The translations under genes and the position numbers were made by a program. Under the pieces are notes generated by a model, which saw nothing but the letters and a program-made list of their open reading frames with translations, did not search any database and was not told the DNA's origin. Shown here in pieces: positions 1 through 6,814 of a DNA stretch of 13,498 nucleotides. The DNA is from an uncultured Fenollaria sp. (GTDB lineage: Bacteria; Bacillota; Clostridia; Tissierellales; Peptoniphilaceae). Every line of letters begins with the position of its first letter. The first letter of the stretch is position 1. Location: the NCBI RefSeq assembly GCF_946221515.1, contig NZ_CAMJVK010000039.1:1-13498 (forward strand), given 5' to 3'.

Positions 1-47
1 ATAAAGAAAGCTTTAAGAATTTAGTTGATATGGCAAAGAATGCTTAA
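1..47 (+). CDS. rplT: 50S ribosomal protein L20, C-terminal end only (partial)
   Basis: Only the last 14 codons are present (read from base 3, stop TAA at 45-47), giving KESFKNLVDMAKNA. This matches the typical L20 C-terminus, where a conserved block ending in A-F-x-x-L-V-x-x-A-K precedes the stop. L20 binds 23S rRNA early in large-subunit assembly and is usually the last gene of infC-rpmI-rplT. Having rplT just upstream of pheST-linked genes is a common bacterial arrangement and supports the call. A terminator begins within the stop codon. The fragment is short, so the call rests on the C-terminal motif plus gene order. Confidence 0.8.
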   Translation, partial: KESFKNLVDMAKNA

Positions 48-76
48 AGTTCTCAATTTTGGGAACTTTTTCTTTT
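46..76 (+). terminator. Rho-independent terminator after rplT
   Basis: Bases 46-54 (AAAGTTCTC) pair with 61-69 (GGGAACTTT) in a 9-bp stem with one G-U pair and a 6-base AATTTT loop. A T-rich run (TTTTTCTTTT, 67-76) follows at once. The hairpin starts inside the rplT stop codon, so it should end the ribosomal protein transcript before ktrB. Confidence 0.85.
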
Positions 77-80
77 CTAT

Positions 81-110
81 ATGGCAAAAATTCTTGATTT
101 GTAGTAAAAT
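81..110 (+). promoter_or_regulatory. Probable sigma-A promoter of ktrB
   Basis: The -35-like ATGGCA at 81-86 matches four of six consensus bases, and the -10 TAAAAT at 105-110 matches five of six, with an 18-base spacer. It lies directly after the rplT terminator, where a new promoter is needed. The predicted transcription start is about 116-118, which coincides with the ktrB ATG at 117. Confidence 0.6.
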
Positions 111-116
111 AGATAT

Positions 117-1460
117 ATGGAAATAAGAAAAAAACTATTTAAAGACAAAATGAACCCGCCACAAGTTTTGGCGCTTGGTTTTTTATCCTTAATACTTATA
201 GGTAGCGTACTTCTAAACTTGCCTATAGCCTCGACTAGTGGCAGCCCTATTGGTTACGTAAACAGTTTGTTCACATCAGCATCAGCTGTGTGCGTAACTG
301 GTCTTACAGTACTTAATACTGCTAAGGACTTTACGCCATTTGGCCAAGTAGTTATCATTACACTTATACAATTTGGCGGCCTCGGCATAATGACACTAGC
401 AACAGTCGGCTACATAATCATGGGCAAGAAGATATCTTTTAAGGAAAGACTTATGATTAAGGAGCAACTAAATACTGAATCAATACAAGGTATAGTAAAA
501 CTAATGAAGAAAGTTATTGGCTATACATTGTTTCTTGAGCTTATGGGCTCCTTGCTATTAGCGCTTCGCTTTGTACCAATGTTTGGACTAGAAAAGGGCT
601 TGGCATTTAGCATATTTCACTCGATAAGCGCTTATTGTAACGCAGGCTTCGATATATTTGGAGATTCATTAATTATCTTTCAAAATGATTACTACGTTTT
701 ATTAATACTATCGCTATTAATTATATTAGGCGGACTAGGCTTCACTGTATATGCGGATTTACTAGCAAAGGATAAGCTAAGAAAGCTAACGCTTCACTCT
801 AAGGTAGTGCTTATCATGACTGGATCACTTTTAGCTATAGGCACACTTAGCTTTTTTCTATTTGAAAGAACAAATCCAGGCACCTTAGGTACAATGAATT
901 TCCCAAGGAAGCTAGCAAACTCAATTTTCCAAAGCGTTTCGCCAAGAACAGCAGGCTTCTACTCAGTAGATATGTCTAGTATCAGGGAGACTACTATATT
1001 CTCAATGATTATGCTTATGTTTATAGGTGGATCGCCAGGATCAACAGCCGGCGGAGTTAAGACAACAACATTTGCTTGTCTAGTACTGACTACCATATCC
1101 GTAGTAAAGGGCGAGGAAGATGTTAACTGCTTAAAGAGAAGACTACCGTTCGAAACGATAAAGAGAGCTGTATCTATATTTTTAATTGGCTTAGCTATAG
1201 TTTTTTCAACAGCAATCATACTAACTATTACTGATAGCTCTTTCAAGTTTATCAATCTGCTTTTTGAGTCAACATCGGCCTTTGGCACAGTTGGCTTAAG
1301 TACAGGCATAACTGATAAGCTTAGCACTCTTGGCAGGCTTGTCATCACTCTAACTATGTATATAGGTAGGGTTGGACCACTTACTATGGCATACGCTTTT
1401 GCTAAGAGAAACAAGAAGAGAGACTTTAGAAACGCACCAGGCAACCTAATGGTTGGATAG
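117..1460 (+). CDS. ktrB: K+ uptake channel subunit KtrB (TrkH/Ktr/HKT superfamily)
   Basis: This is the membrane K+ translocation subunit of a KtrAB-type system, in family known to be gated by a cytoplasmic RCK ring. The protein has 447 residues, normal for KtrB. All four pore repeats are visible, each with its filter glycine: VTGL (60-63, G62), NAGF (175-178, G177), RTAGF (277-281, G280) and TVGL (391-394, G393). The segment GGSPGSTAGGVKTTTFA at 304-320 corresponds to the conserved intramembrane gating loop of repeat three. Several hydrophobic segments surround these. The ATG at 117 puts 13 residues before the conserved PPQ (14-16), close to Bacillus KtrB. No SD precedes it, and the promoter suggests a leaderless mRNA. 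ATG 150 is the next option but also lacks an SD. The ktrA gene follows after 8 bases. Confidence 0.95.
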   Translation: MEIRKKLFKDKMNPPQVLALGFLSLILIGSVLLNLPIASTSGSPIGYVNSLFTSASAVCVTGLTVLNTAKDFTPFGQVVIITLIQFGGLGIMTLATVGYIIMGKKISFKERLMIKEQLNTESIQGIVKLMKKVIGYTLFLELMGSLLLALRFVPMFGLEKGLAFSIFHSISAYCNAGFDIFGDSLIIFQNDYYVLLILSLLIILGGLGFTVYADLLAKDKLRKLTLHSKVVLIMTGSLLAIGTLSFFLFERTNPGTLGTMNFPRKLANSIFQSVSPRTAGFYSVDMSSIRETTIFSMIMLMFIGGSPGSTAGGVKTTTFACLVLTTISVVKGEEDVNCLKRRLPFETIKRAVSIFLIGLAIVFSTAIILTITDSSFKFINLLFESTSAFGTVGLSTGITDKLSTLGRLVITLTMYIGRVGPLTMAYAFAKRNKKRDFRNAPGNLMVG

Positions 1461-1468
1461 GAGGATAT

Positions 1469-2131
1469 ATGAAATCATTTGTAATTATTGGACTTGGAAG
1501 ATTTGGTATGGCACTTTCAAAGGAGCTTTCAAGGATAGGCCACGAGGTCTTAGCGATAGACTATGACCCAGCCTTAATAAGTGAAGTGGCTGACTATGTT
1601 ACTCACGCTGTTGAAGCTGACGCAAAAAATGAAATGGCACTTAAGGAGATAGGTTTATCTAACTTTGATATTGCCGTTATAAGTATAGGCTCTGACCTTG
1701 AAGCGAGCATCATAGCTACACTTACTTGTAAAGAGCTTGGCATTAAGACAATTATTGCCAAGGCTACTAGTGAATCACACGGTAAAGTACTATCTAAGAT
1801 AGGTGCAAACAAGATTATCTTTCCAGAAAGAGATATGGGTACAAGGCTTGCACATAACTTAACATTCAAAAATATTATTGATTACATCGAGCTTTCTAGC
1901 GAATATTCCATCGCCGAAGTAAAGATACTTAAGTCATGGGTAGGCAGGTCCTTACTTGATCTTAAGTTAAGAAACATTTACGGCGTTAACGTTATTGCTA
2001 TTAAGAACGATGACAAGATTGATGTGTCACCAAAACCAGATAAGGGTCTTGAACAAGGAGACGTTTTGGTGCTTCTTGGTCAAGTTGACGATATAAGTGC
2101 CTTGGAAAATGACTCTCAAAATGAACAGTAG
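1469..2131 (+). CDS. ktrA: K+ uptake regulator KtrA (RCK domain protein)
   Basis: This is the cytoplasmic regulatory subunit that forms an octameric ring under KtrB and gates K+ flow by binding ATP/ADP. The 220 residues comprise an N-terminal Rossmann RCK_N domain (about 3-125) and an RCK_C domain (about 138-218), which in Bacillus and Staphylococcus KtrA is a c-di-AMP-binding module. The nucleotide-binding loop GLGRFG is at 8-13, with acidic D31 at the end of strand two. E120 in FPERDMG aligns by position with the cation-binding E125 of B. subtilis KtrA. A strong SD (AGGAGG, 1459-1464) overlaps the ktrB stop and lies 4 bases before the ATG. The last 11 bases overlap the next gene. The pairing with ktrB makes the role secure; the ligand response is inferred from the family. 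Confidence 0.95.
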   Translation: MKSFVIIGLGRFGMALSKELSRIGHEVLAIDYDPALISEVADYVTHAVEADAKNEMALKEIGLSNFDIAVISIGSDLEASIIATLTCKELGIKTIIAKATSESHGKVLSKIGANKIIFPERDMGTRLAHNLTFKNIIDYIELSSEYSIAEVKILKSWVGRSLLDLKLRNIYGVNVIAIKNDDKIDVSPKPDKGLEQGDVLVLLGQVDDISALENDSQNEQ

Positions 2132-2873
2132 TCTAATCACATCCAAGGACAACAAAATTTATAAGCTAATTAATTCCTTAAAGAAGCCAAAATATAGAAA
2201 GAAAAATTCTATGTTTATTCTAGAGGGCAAAAGATTAGTTTATGAGGCTATAGAACGCTCTGCGTCTATAGTGTACATAGTTATTAACGAAGACTTTGAC
2301 GATGAATATATATCTGATAAGCCTTATGAAATTATTAAAATCGAAAATAATTTATTTAAAAATTTACAAGATACTGTTACATCTCAAGGCATAATAGCAG
2401 TTTGCAAAGAGAGTTTAAATGAAGCTTATGAATTTGAAGAAAAAACAGTTTTATACTTAGAAGATATACAGGACCCGGGCAATTTAGGTACGATAATTAG
2501 AAGCGCGGCATCATTTGGAGTAAAGACCCTTATACTATCAAAAAACTCCTGCGATATGTACAACGAAAAGGTTCTACGCGCGTCGATGGGAGCCATATTT
2601 CTAGTTGACGTTCATTATGAAGATTTAAGTATAATAAATACATTCAAAGAGCAGGGCTACAAAGTTTACTCGACATCGCCACGAGGCAAGGCCACGCGCT
2701 ATACAGATGAAAAGGCTTTCATACTCATGGGCAATGAAGGTAACGGCTTAACAGAGGAAGCGTTTAAGATGAGTGACGAGACCATCACCATAGCCAATAC
2801 TGGCAAACTTGAATCGCTTAATCTTGCTGTAGCGAGCTCGATTATTATATATGAAAGATATTTAATGCAATAG
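2121..2873 (+). CDS. SpoU/TrmH-family 23S rRNA 2'-O-methyltransferase, YsgA/RlmP-like
   Basis: This SPOUT-class enzyme should transfer a methyl group from SAM to a ribose 2'-OH in rRNA. With the chosen start it has 250 residues: an N-terminal SpoU substrate-binding domain (about 20-95) and a trefoil-knot catalytic domain (about 110-250). The three SpoU motifs are present: NLGTIIRSA (121-129, catalytic-type R127), GNEGNG (204-209) and ESLNLAVA (231-238). Motif three reads IANTG where family members usually have a proline near the second position. B. subtilis has a homologue, ysgA (RlmP, Gm2553 of 23S rRNA), directly upstream of pheS, so RlmP is the best guess; RlmB or TrmH are alternatives. 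I chose ATG 2121 because the family usually starts just before ITSKDNKI; ATG 2109 and GTG 2097 are also in frame. No proper SD is seen, so translation probably relies on the 11-base overlap with ktrA. Confidence 0.88.
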   Translation: MNSSLITSKDNKIYKLINSLKKPKYRKKNSMFILEGKRLVYEAIERSASIVYIVINEDFDDEYISDKPYEIIKIENNLFKNLQDTVTSQGIIAVCKESLNEAYEFEEKTVLYLEDIQDPGNLGTIIRSAASFGVKTLILSKNSCDMYNEKVLRASMGAIFLVDVHYEDLSIINTFKEQGYKVYSTSPRGKATRYTDEKAFILMGNEGNGLTEEAFKMSDETITIANTGKLESLNLAVASSIIIYERYLMQ

Positions 2874-2892
2874 TAATAATATATGGTATAAT
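2861..2892 (+). promoter_or_regulatory. Internal promoter before pheS (extended -10)
   Basis: TGGTATAAT at 2884-2892 is a perfect TATAAT with the upstream TG of an extended -10 element. The -35 is poor: TTTAAT at 2861-2866 matches only three of six bases with a long 20-base spacer. Extended -10 promoters tolerate this. The start would fall near 2899, leaving a leader of about 14 bases that contains the SD GGAGG (2902-2906). The 39-base gap between genes has no room for a T-box or attenuator. Confidence 0.65.
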
Positions 2893-2912
2893 ATAGGTAT
2901 CGGAGGAAGCAT

Positions 2913-3935
2913 ATGAAAGAAGAACTATTAAAAATTAAAGACGAAGCCAAAGCTTTGATTGAAAAGGCTGAGGACTTAAAGAGTTTAGAAGATTTAAGAG
3001 TTAAATTTTTAGGCAAGAAAGGTGACTTAACAGCTATACTTAAGATTATGGGCTCCTTATCGCCTGAAGAAAGACCTGTTATGGGCCAACTTGCAAACGA
3101 AGTAAGAGAAGACATTGAGGCTCTACTTAAGAATAAATTTGACAGCTTAAACGCTCTTGAAAGAGAAAAAAGATTAGATGAAGAGACTTTGGACATAAGT
3201 ATTGACAAAGATCTAGTTTCATTGGGACATGAACATCCACTAATCAAGGTTAAGGAAAAACTTGAAGATTTATTTATGAGGATGGGCTTTAAGGTCATAG
3301 AAGGACCTGAGATTGAAACTGTTGAAAATAACTTTGACTTACTTAATGCACCACAAGATCACCCATCAAGAGATATGTCTGATACTTTTTATATTGATAA
3401 AGAAAATTTACTTAGAACACAAACATCGCCAGTACAAATCAGAGCTATGAAGAAGTATGGAGCACCACTAAAGATGGTTTCATGCGGAAGAACATTTAGG
3501 TTTGATGACGTTGATAACACTCACTCACCGATGTTTTATCAAATGGAGGGACTTGTAGTTGGCGAAAACATTTCTCTAGCTAATTTAAAATTTACTATAG
3601 ACCAATTTGTTAGAGAGCTTTTAGGTGAAAAGATACAAACAAGATACAGACCGCATCACTTCCCATTTACAGAGCCTAGTATGGAAGTCGACGTAACTTG
3701 TCACAAGTGCGGCGGCGAAGGCTGTGAATTTTGCGGAGGAACTGGCTGGTCGATGGAATTACTTGGCTGCGGCATGGTACACCCGAATGTGCTTAGGAAC
3801 TGTGGCATAGATCCAAAGAAATACTCTGGCTTTGCCTTTGGTTTCGGCGTTGACAGAATCACTATGGTTTCGTACGGCATCAACGATATAAGATTGCTTT
3901 ATGAAAACGATCAAAGATTTTTAGATGAGTTTTAG
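2913..3935 (+). CDS. pheS: Phenylalanyl-tRNA synthetase alpha subunit
   Basis: The catalytic subunit of the (alpha-beta)2 class IIc synthetase activates phenylalanine with ATP and charges tRNA-Phe. It has 340 residues, as expected. The N-terminal coiled coil (about 1-90) that contacts tRNA includes the usual KFLGKKGDLT segment (31-40). Motif two contains GRTFRF (192-197), and motif three contains GFAFGFGVDR (306-315) with A308 at the amino-acid-pocket position equivalent to E. coli A294. Four cysteines (C263, C266, C271, C274) form a CxxC-x4-CxxC knuckle before GMVHPNVL, seen in many Firmicute PheS proteins. Small variants are FYQ (208-210) where FHQ is common, and VDR where motif three usually has xER. 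The SD GGAGG lies 6 bases before the ATG. pheT follows after 9 bases. Confidence 0.97.
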   Translation: MKEELLKIKDEAKALIEKAEDLKSLEDLRVKFLGKKGDLTAILKIMGSLSPEERPVMGQLANEVREDIEALLKNKFDSLNALEREKRLDEETLDISIDKDLVSLGHEHPLIKVKEKLEDLFMRMGFKVIEGPEIETVENNFDLLNAPQDHPSRDMSDTFYIDKENLLRTQTSPVQIRAMKKYGAPLKMVSCGRTFRFDDVDNTHSPMFYQMEGLVVGENISLANLKFTIDQFVRELLGEKIQTRYRPHHFPFTEPSMEVDVTCHKCGGEGCEFCGGTGWSMELLGCGMVHPNVLRNCGIDPKKYSGFAFGFGVDRITMVSYGINDIRLLYENDQRFLDEF

Positions 3936-3944
3936 GAGGACGAT

Positions 3945-6320
3945 ATGTTATTACCAATTAGATGGCTAAAAGATTATGTAAATATTGATTGCGACAATAA
4001 AAAACTAGCTGAAGACATCACTTTAACAGGTTCTCATGTAGATGGCATAGTTGACTCATTTAAAGGACTTGAGGGAGTTATTACTGTTAAGATTAAACGC
4101 ATAGAAAAGCATCCAGATGCTGATAGACTAAGAGTATGCTATGTGGACGATGGTAAGAGCGAGATTGTCATAGTAACTGCTGCACCAAATGTAGAAGAAG
4201 GCGACATAGTGCCACTTGCTACAGTTGGAGCAATAATTGCTGGCGGAAATAAAATCGAAGAGCATGACTTTAGAGGAGTAGTTTCATATGGTATGTTTTG
4301 CTCACTAGCTGAGCTTGGCTACGATGCAAACGTAATCAACAAAAAAGTAGCTGAAGGAGTTTTAGTTCTTGACGAAGATACTCCTTTAGGCAAAGACATA
4401 AGAGAAGTACTAGCCTTAGATGAAAAAGTTCTTGATATAGAGATAACACCAAACAGACCTGACTGCCTAAGCGTTTTAGGTATGGCAAGGGAAGCAAAGG
4501 CAACGTTTGATAAAGAACTAAAAGAACCTGAGTATAAAGAGGCAAAAGAGTCTGATGATATAAAAAATTATATCAAAGACATCTCCATCGATACAAAGGA
4601 CTGCTTAAGATATTACGCAAGAGTTGTAAAAGATGTAAAAGTAGGTCTTTCTCCACTTTGGATGCAACAAAGACTTATGGAGTCAGGCGTTAGACCTATT
4701 AACAATATAGTCGACATTACAAACTATGTTATGCTTGAACTAGGCGAGCCGCTGCATGCGTTTGACGTAAATACAATTAAGACAAAAGAAATTCACATAA
4801 AAAATGCTAAGGAAGAAAAATTCACTACGCTTGATGAAATCGAAAGAGATCTAAAGCCTGAAGACATTGTTATAACAGACGGAAGTGACAATCTTGCTCT
4901 AGGCGGCATCATGGGTGGACTTGACTCATCTATTACAGATAGTACTGAGACTATCATGCTTGAAGGAGCTAGCTTTAACAGATCTCAAATCAGATACACA
5001 TCGAAGAGACTTGGCCTAAGAACAGAAGCTTCAAATAGATTTGAAAAAGGCATTTCACCACTAATGTCAAAGAAAGCTGTTGACAGAGCTGCTTATCTAA
5101 TCGAGCTATTAGGTGTAGGCACTGTAGTTGATGGTTACTACGACATAGTTAACTACGAAGAAAAGGACGAGGTGATTAAGTCTGATCCAGCTAGAATCAA
5201 TACTTTACTTGGTAGTGATTTAAGCGTTGATACAATGCTTGATAATCTAGCAAGACTTGGTATAGAAACAAAATATGAAGACGGACTTTTAATTTCAAAG
5301 TCACCATATTATAGAACTGACCTTGCTATTGAAGAAGATATTGCTGAAGAAGTGGGCCGTATCTATGGCTTCCACAATATTGAAGCAAAACCTATCAAGT
5401 CAGAGACATCAGTTGGTATGCTTGACTACAAAAGACAAATCGATAAGCACATCAAGACTTTACTTATAGGACAAGGCATGGATGAGATACTAACTTATTC
5501 CTTCATCAGTCCAAAGAACTATGATGCACTTAATTTAAAAGAAGATCATGAGTTTAGAAAATATATCGAATTAATCAATCCACTTGGCGAAGACTTTAGA
5601 GCGATGAGAACAACACTTATCGCGAATATGCTTAAAGTTTTATCACTAAATATCAATAATATGAACGAAAAGGGTGCTTTCTTTGAATTTGGAAACACAT
5701 TTGAAAAAGAAGGCAGTAAGTATATCGAGAACAAGACTATGTCCGTAGGTTTCTACGGCTATGGTGACTTCTATATGATTAAGGACATCTTAGTTAAAAT
5801 ACTAGAGGGACTTGCTATAGAAGGATATGAAGTGAAGAGAAGTACTGAGACAAGCATCTTCCACAAGGGCAGAAGTGTTGACTTCTACATGGGTGGCGAA
5901 AAATTTGCAAGCCTTGGTCAAATTGACTACGCTGTTTGCGATAATTTCTCAATAAAAACAGATGTTTATGTGATGGAGCTTGACTTAGAAAAGATATATC
6001 CACTAGTTAATCTAGAGAGAAAATATGTAAAGATAAATAAATTCCCAGCAGTTAAGAGGGACTACGCCATAGTTATAGATGACGCTGTTCCATTTGGCGA
6101 CGTTAAGAATGAATTTTTATCGCATGGCTTTGACATCGTTAAAGATGTACAAATCTTTGACGTATACAAGTCCGATAAGCTTGGAGCTGACAAGAAGTCA
6201 CTAGCCTTCAAGATTAAGTATCAAGGCGAAAAGACTCTTAAAGATAAAGATATACAAAAAGTTGAGAGCGAAATTTTAGCTTCACTTGAAGAAAAATTCG
6301 CTGCCATCTTAAGGAAGTAA
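3945..6320 (+). CDS. pheT: Phenylalanyl-tRNA synthetase beta subunit
   Basis: The beta subunit binds tRNA-Phe and hydrolyses mischarged Tyr-tRNA-Phe. At 791 residues it is full length. Domains in order: EMAP/OB-fold tRNA-binding (about 40-150, with KHPDADRL at 55-62 and GMFCS at 116-120); B3/B4 editing (about 210-400, with PLHAFD at 269-274, and H271 and E340 at positions expected for the editing pocket, then RTEASNRFEKG at 359-369); B5 (about 411-485); catalytic-like core (about 490-690); and C-terminal FDX-ACB anticodon-binding domain (about 697-790). Editing residues look intact, so proofreading should work. The SD AGGAGG (3934-3939) overlaps the pheS stop and lies 5 bases before the ATG, favouring equal production of both subunits. 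Confidence 0.97.
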   Translation: MLLPIRWLKDYVNIDCDNKKLAEDITLTGSHVDGIVDSFKGLEGVITVKIKRIEKHPDADRLRVCYVDDGKSEIVIVTAAPNVEEGDIVPLATVGAIIAGGNKIEEHDFRGVVSYGMFCSLAELGYDANVINKKVAEGVLVLDEDTPLGKDIREVLALDEKVLDIEITPNRPDCLSVLGMAREAKATFDKELKEPEYKEAKESDDIKNYIKDISIDTKDCLRYYARVVKDVKVGLSPLWMQQRLMESGVRPINNIVDITNYVMLELGEPLHAFDVNTIKTKEIHIKNAKEEKFTTLDEIERDLKPEDIVITDGSDNLALGGIMGGLDSSITDSTETIMLEGASFNRSQIRYTSKRLGLRTEASNRFEKGISPLMSKKAVDRAAYLIELLGVGTVVDGYYDIVNYEEKDEVIKSDPARINTLLGSDLSVDTMLDNLARLGIETKYEDGLLISKSPYYRTDLAIEEDIAEEVGRIYGFHNIEAKPIKSETSVGMLDYKRQIDKHIKTLLIGQGMDEILTYSFISPKNYDALNLKEDHEFRKYIELINPLGEDFRAMRTTLIANMLKVLSLNINNMNEKGAFFEFGNTFEKEGSKYIENKTMSVGFYGYGDFYMIKDILVKILEGLAIEGYEVKRSTETSIFHKGRSVDFYMGGEKFASLGQIDYAVCDNFSIKTDVYVMELDLEKIYPLVNLERKYVKINKFPAVKRDYAIVIDDAVPFGDVKNEFLSHGFDIVKDVQIFDVYKSDKLGADKKSLAFKIKYQGEKTLKDKDIQKVESEILASLEEKFAAILRK

Positions 6321-6331
6321 GGAGGTAGGAA

Positions 6332-6814
6332 ATGCCAGAGAGAGTAACCGTTCATATCAACGGCAGAGATTTCAATATTCGTTCGGAGTATGATGAAAAG
6401 TATGTTTCAGACATAGCATACTATGTTAATAAGTTAATAAAGGATCTTTTAGCTAATAATCCAAGACTTGACTCGCTTATGGCAACAACCCTTGCGACTG
6501 TCAACGTTACCGATGAATTATTTAAAGCACAAAAGAAGCTTAGTGAGTATGAGAACACTCCTATAAACAAGTCAGCGGAGTACATGGACCTCAATGAAGC
6601 TTATCAAGAAGCTCTTAAAAAGATTGAGAAGCTTCAAGAAGAGCTTAATAACAAGGCGGACGAACTTGTTAAGACTAAGCTAAATACAGAGGATCTTTAT
6701 CAACAGCTTAGCCGTATCAAAGAGGGAACAAGTCAAGACAGTGAAGCAAAAACTACAAATAAGAGCAATATAAAAAACAATCACAATAATAATCACAATA
6801 ATAATGTTAAATAA
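6332..6814 (+). CDS. zapA: Cell division protein ZapA
   Basis: ZapA binds FtsZ and promotes bundling of the Z ring at midcell. The N-terminal domain (about 1-75) starts with VTVHINGRDFNIRSEYDE, the usual ZapA beta-strand pattern, followed by helix residues with ATTLATVNVTDEL (51-63). A charged, heptad-like region (about 85-130) is the dimer coiled coil. The last 18 or so residues are asparagine- and histidine-rich (NNHNNNHNNN), encoded by a tandem DNA repeat; this tail looks disordered and has no assigned role. The protein has 160 residues, longer than most ZapA proteins because of the coiled coil and tail. The SD GGAGG (6321-6325) directly follows the pheT stop. zapA also lies near pheT and mutS2 in B. 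subtilis, which supports the call. It overlaps the next gene by 11 bases. Confidence 0.88.
   Translation: MPERVTVHINGRDFNIRSEYDEKYVSDIAYYVNKLIKDLLANNPRLDSLMATTLATVNVTDELFKAQKKLSEYENTPINKSAEYMDLNEAYQEALKKIEKLQEELNNKADELVKTKLNTEDLYQQLSRIKEGTSQDSEAKTTNKSNIKNNHNNNHNNNVK
6782..6805 (+). repeat. Tandem 12-base repeat, two copies (CACAATAATAAT)
   Basis: Two identical head-to-tail 12-base units lie at 6782-6793 and 6794-6805. They encode the HNNN repeats at the end of ZapA, and the second unit supplies the first two bases of the ATG of the next gene (6804-6806). The inner AAT triplets could also slip. Units are multiples of three, so copy changes would keep zapA in frame. Confidence 0.9.

Noticed and set aside
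94..99. TTGATT as the -35 of the ktrB promoter
   Set aside because: With a 17-base spacer its -10 would fall at 117-122, inside the coding start, and no -10 is there. ATGGCA at 81-86 fits TAAAAT at 105-110 better.
959..1444. 161-residue antisense open frame opposite ktrB
   Set aside because: It lies fully under the conserved ktrB frame, has no SD or family motif, and its stop-free length follows from the codon choice on the coding strand.
2874..2912. T-box or attenuator before pheS
   Set aside because: The gap is 39 bases and is taken up by the -10 element, the transcription start and the SD; no stem-loops or T-box consensus are visible.
2699..3298. 199-residue antisense open frame across the methyltransferase end and pheS start
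   Set aside because: Its composition is Ser/Leu-rich with a run of tyrosines from AT-rich intergenic DNA. It covers two conserved genes and the pheS promoter, and shows no recognisable domain.
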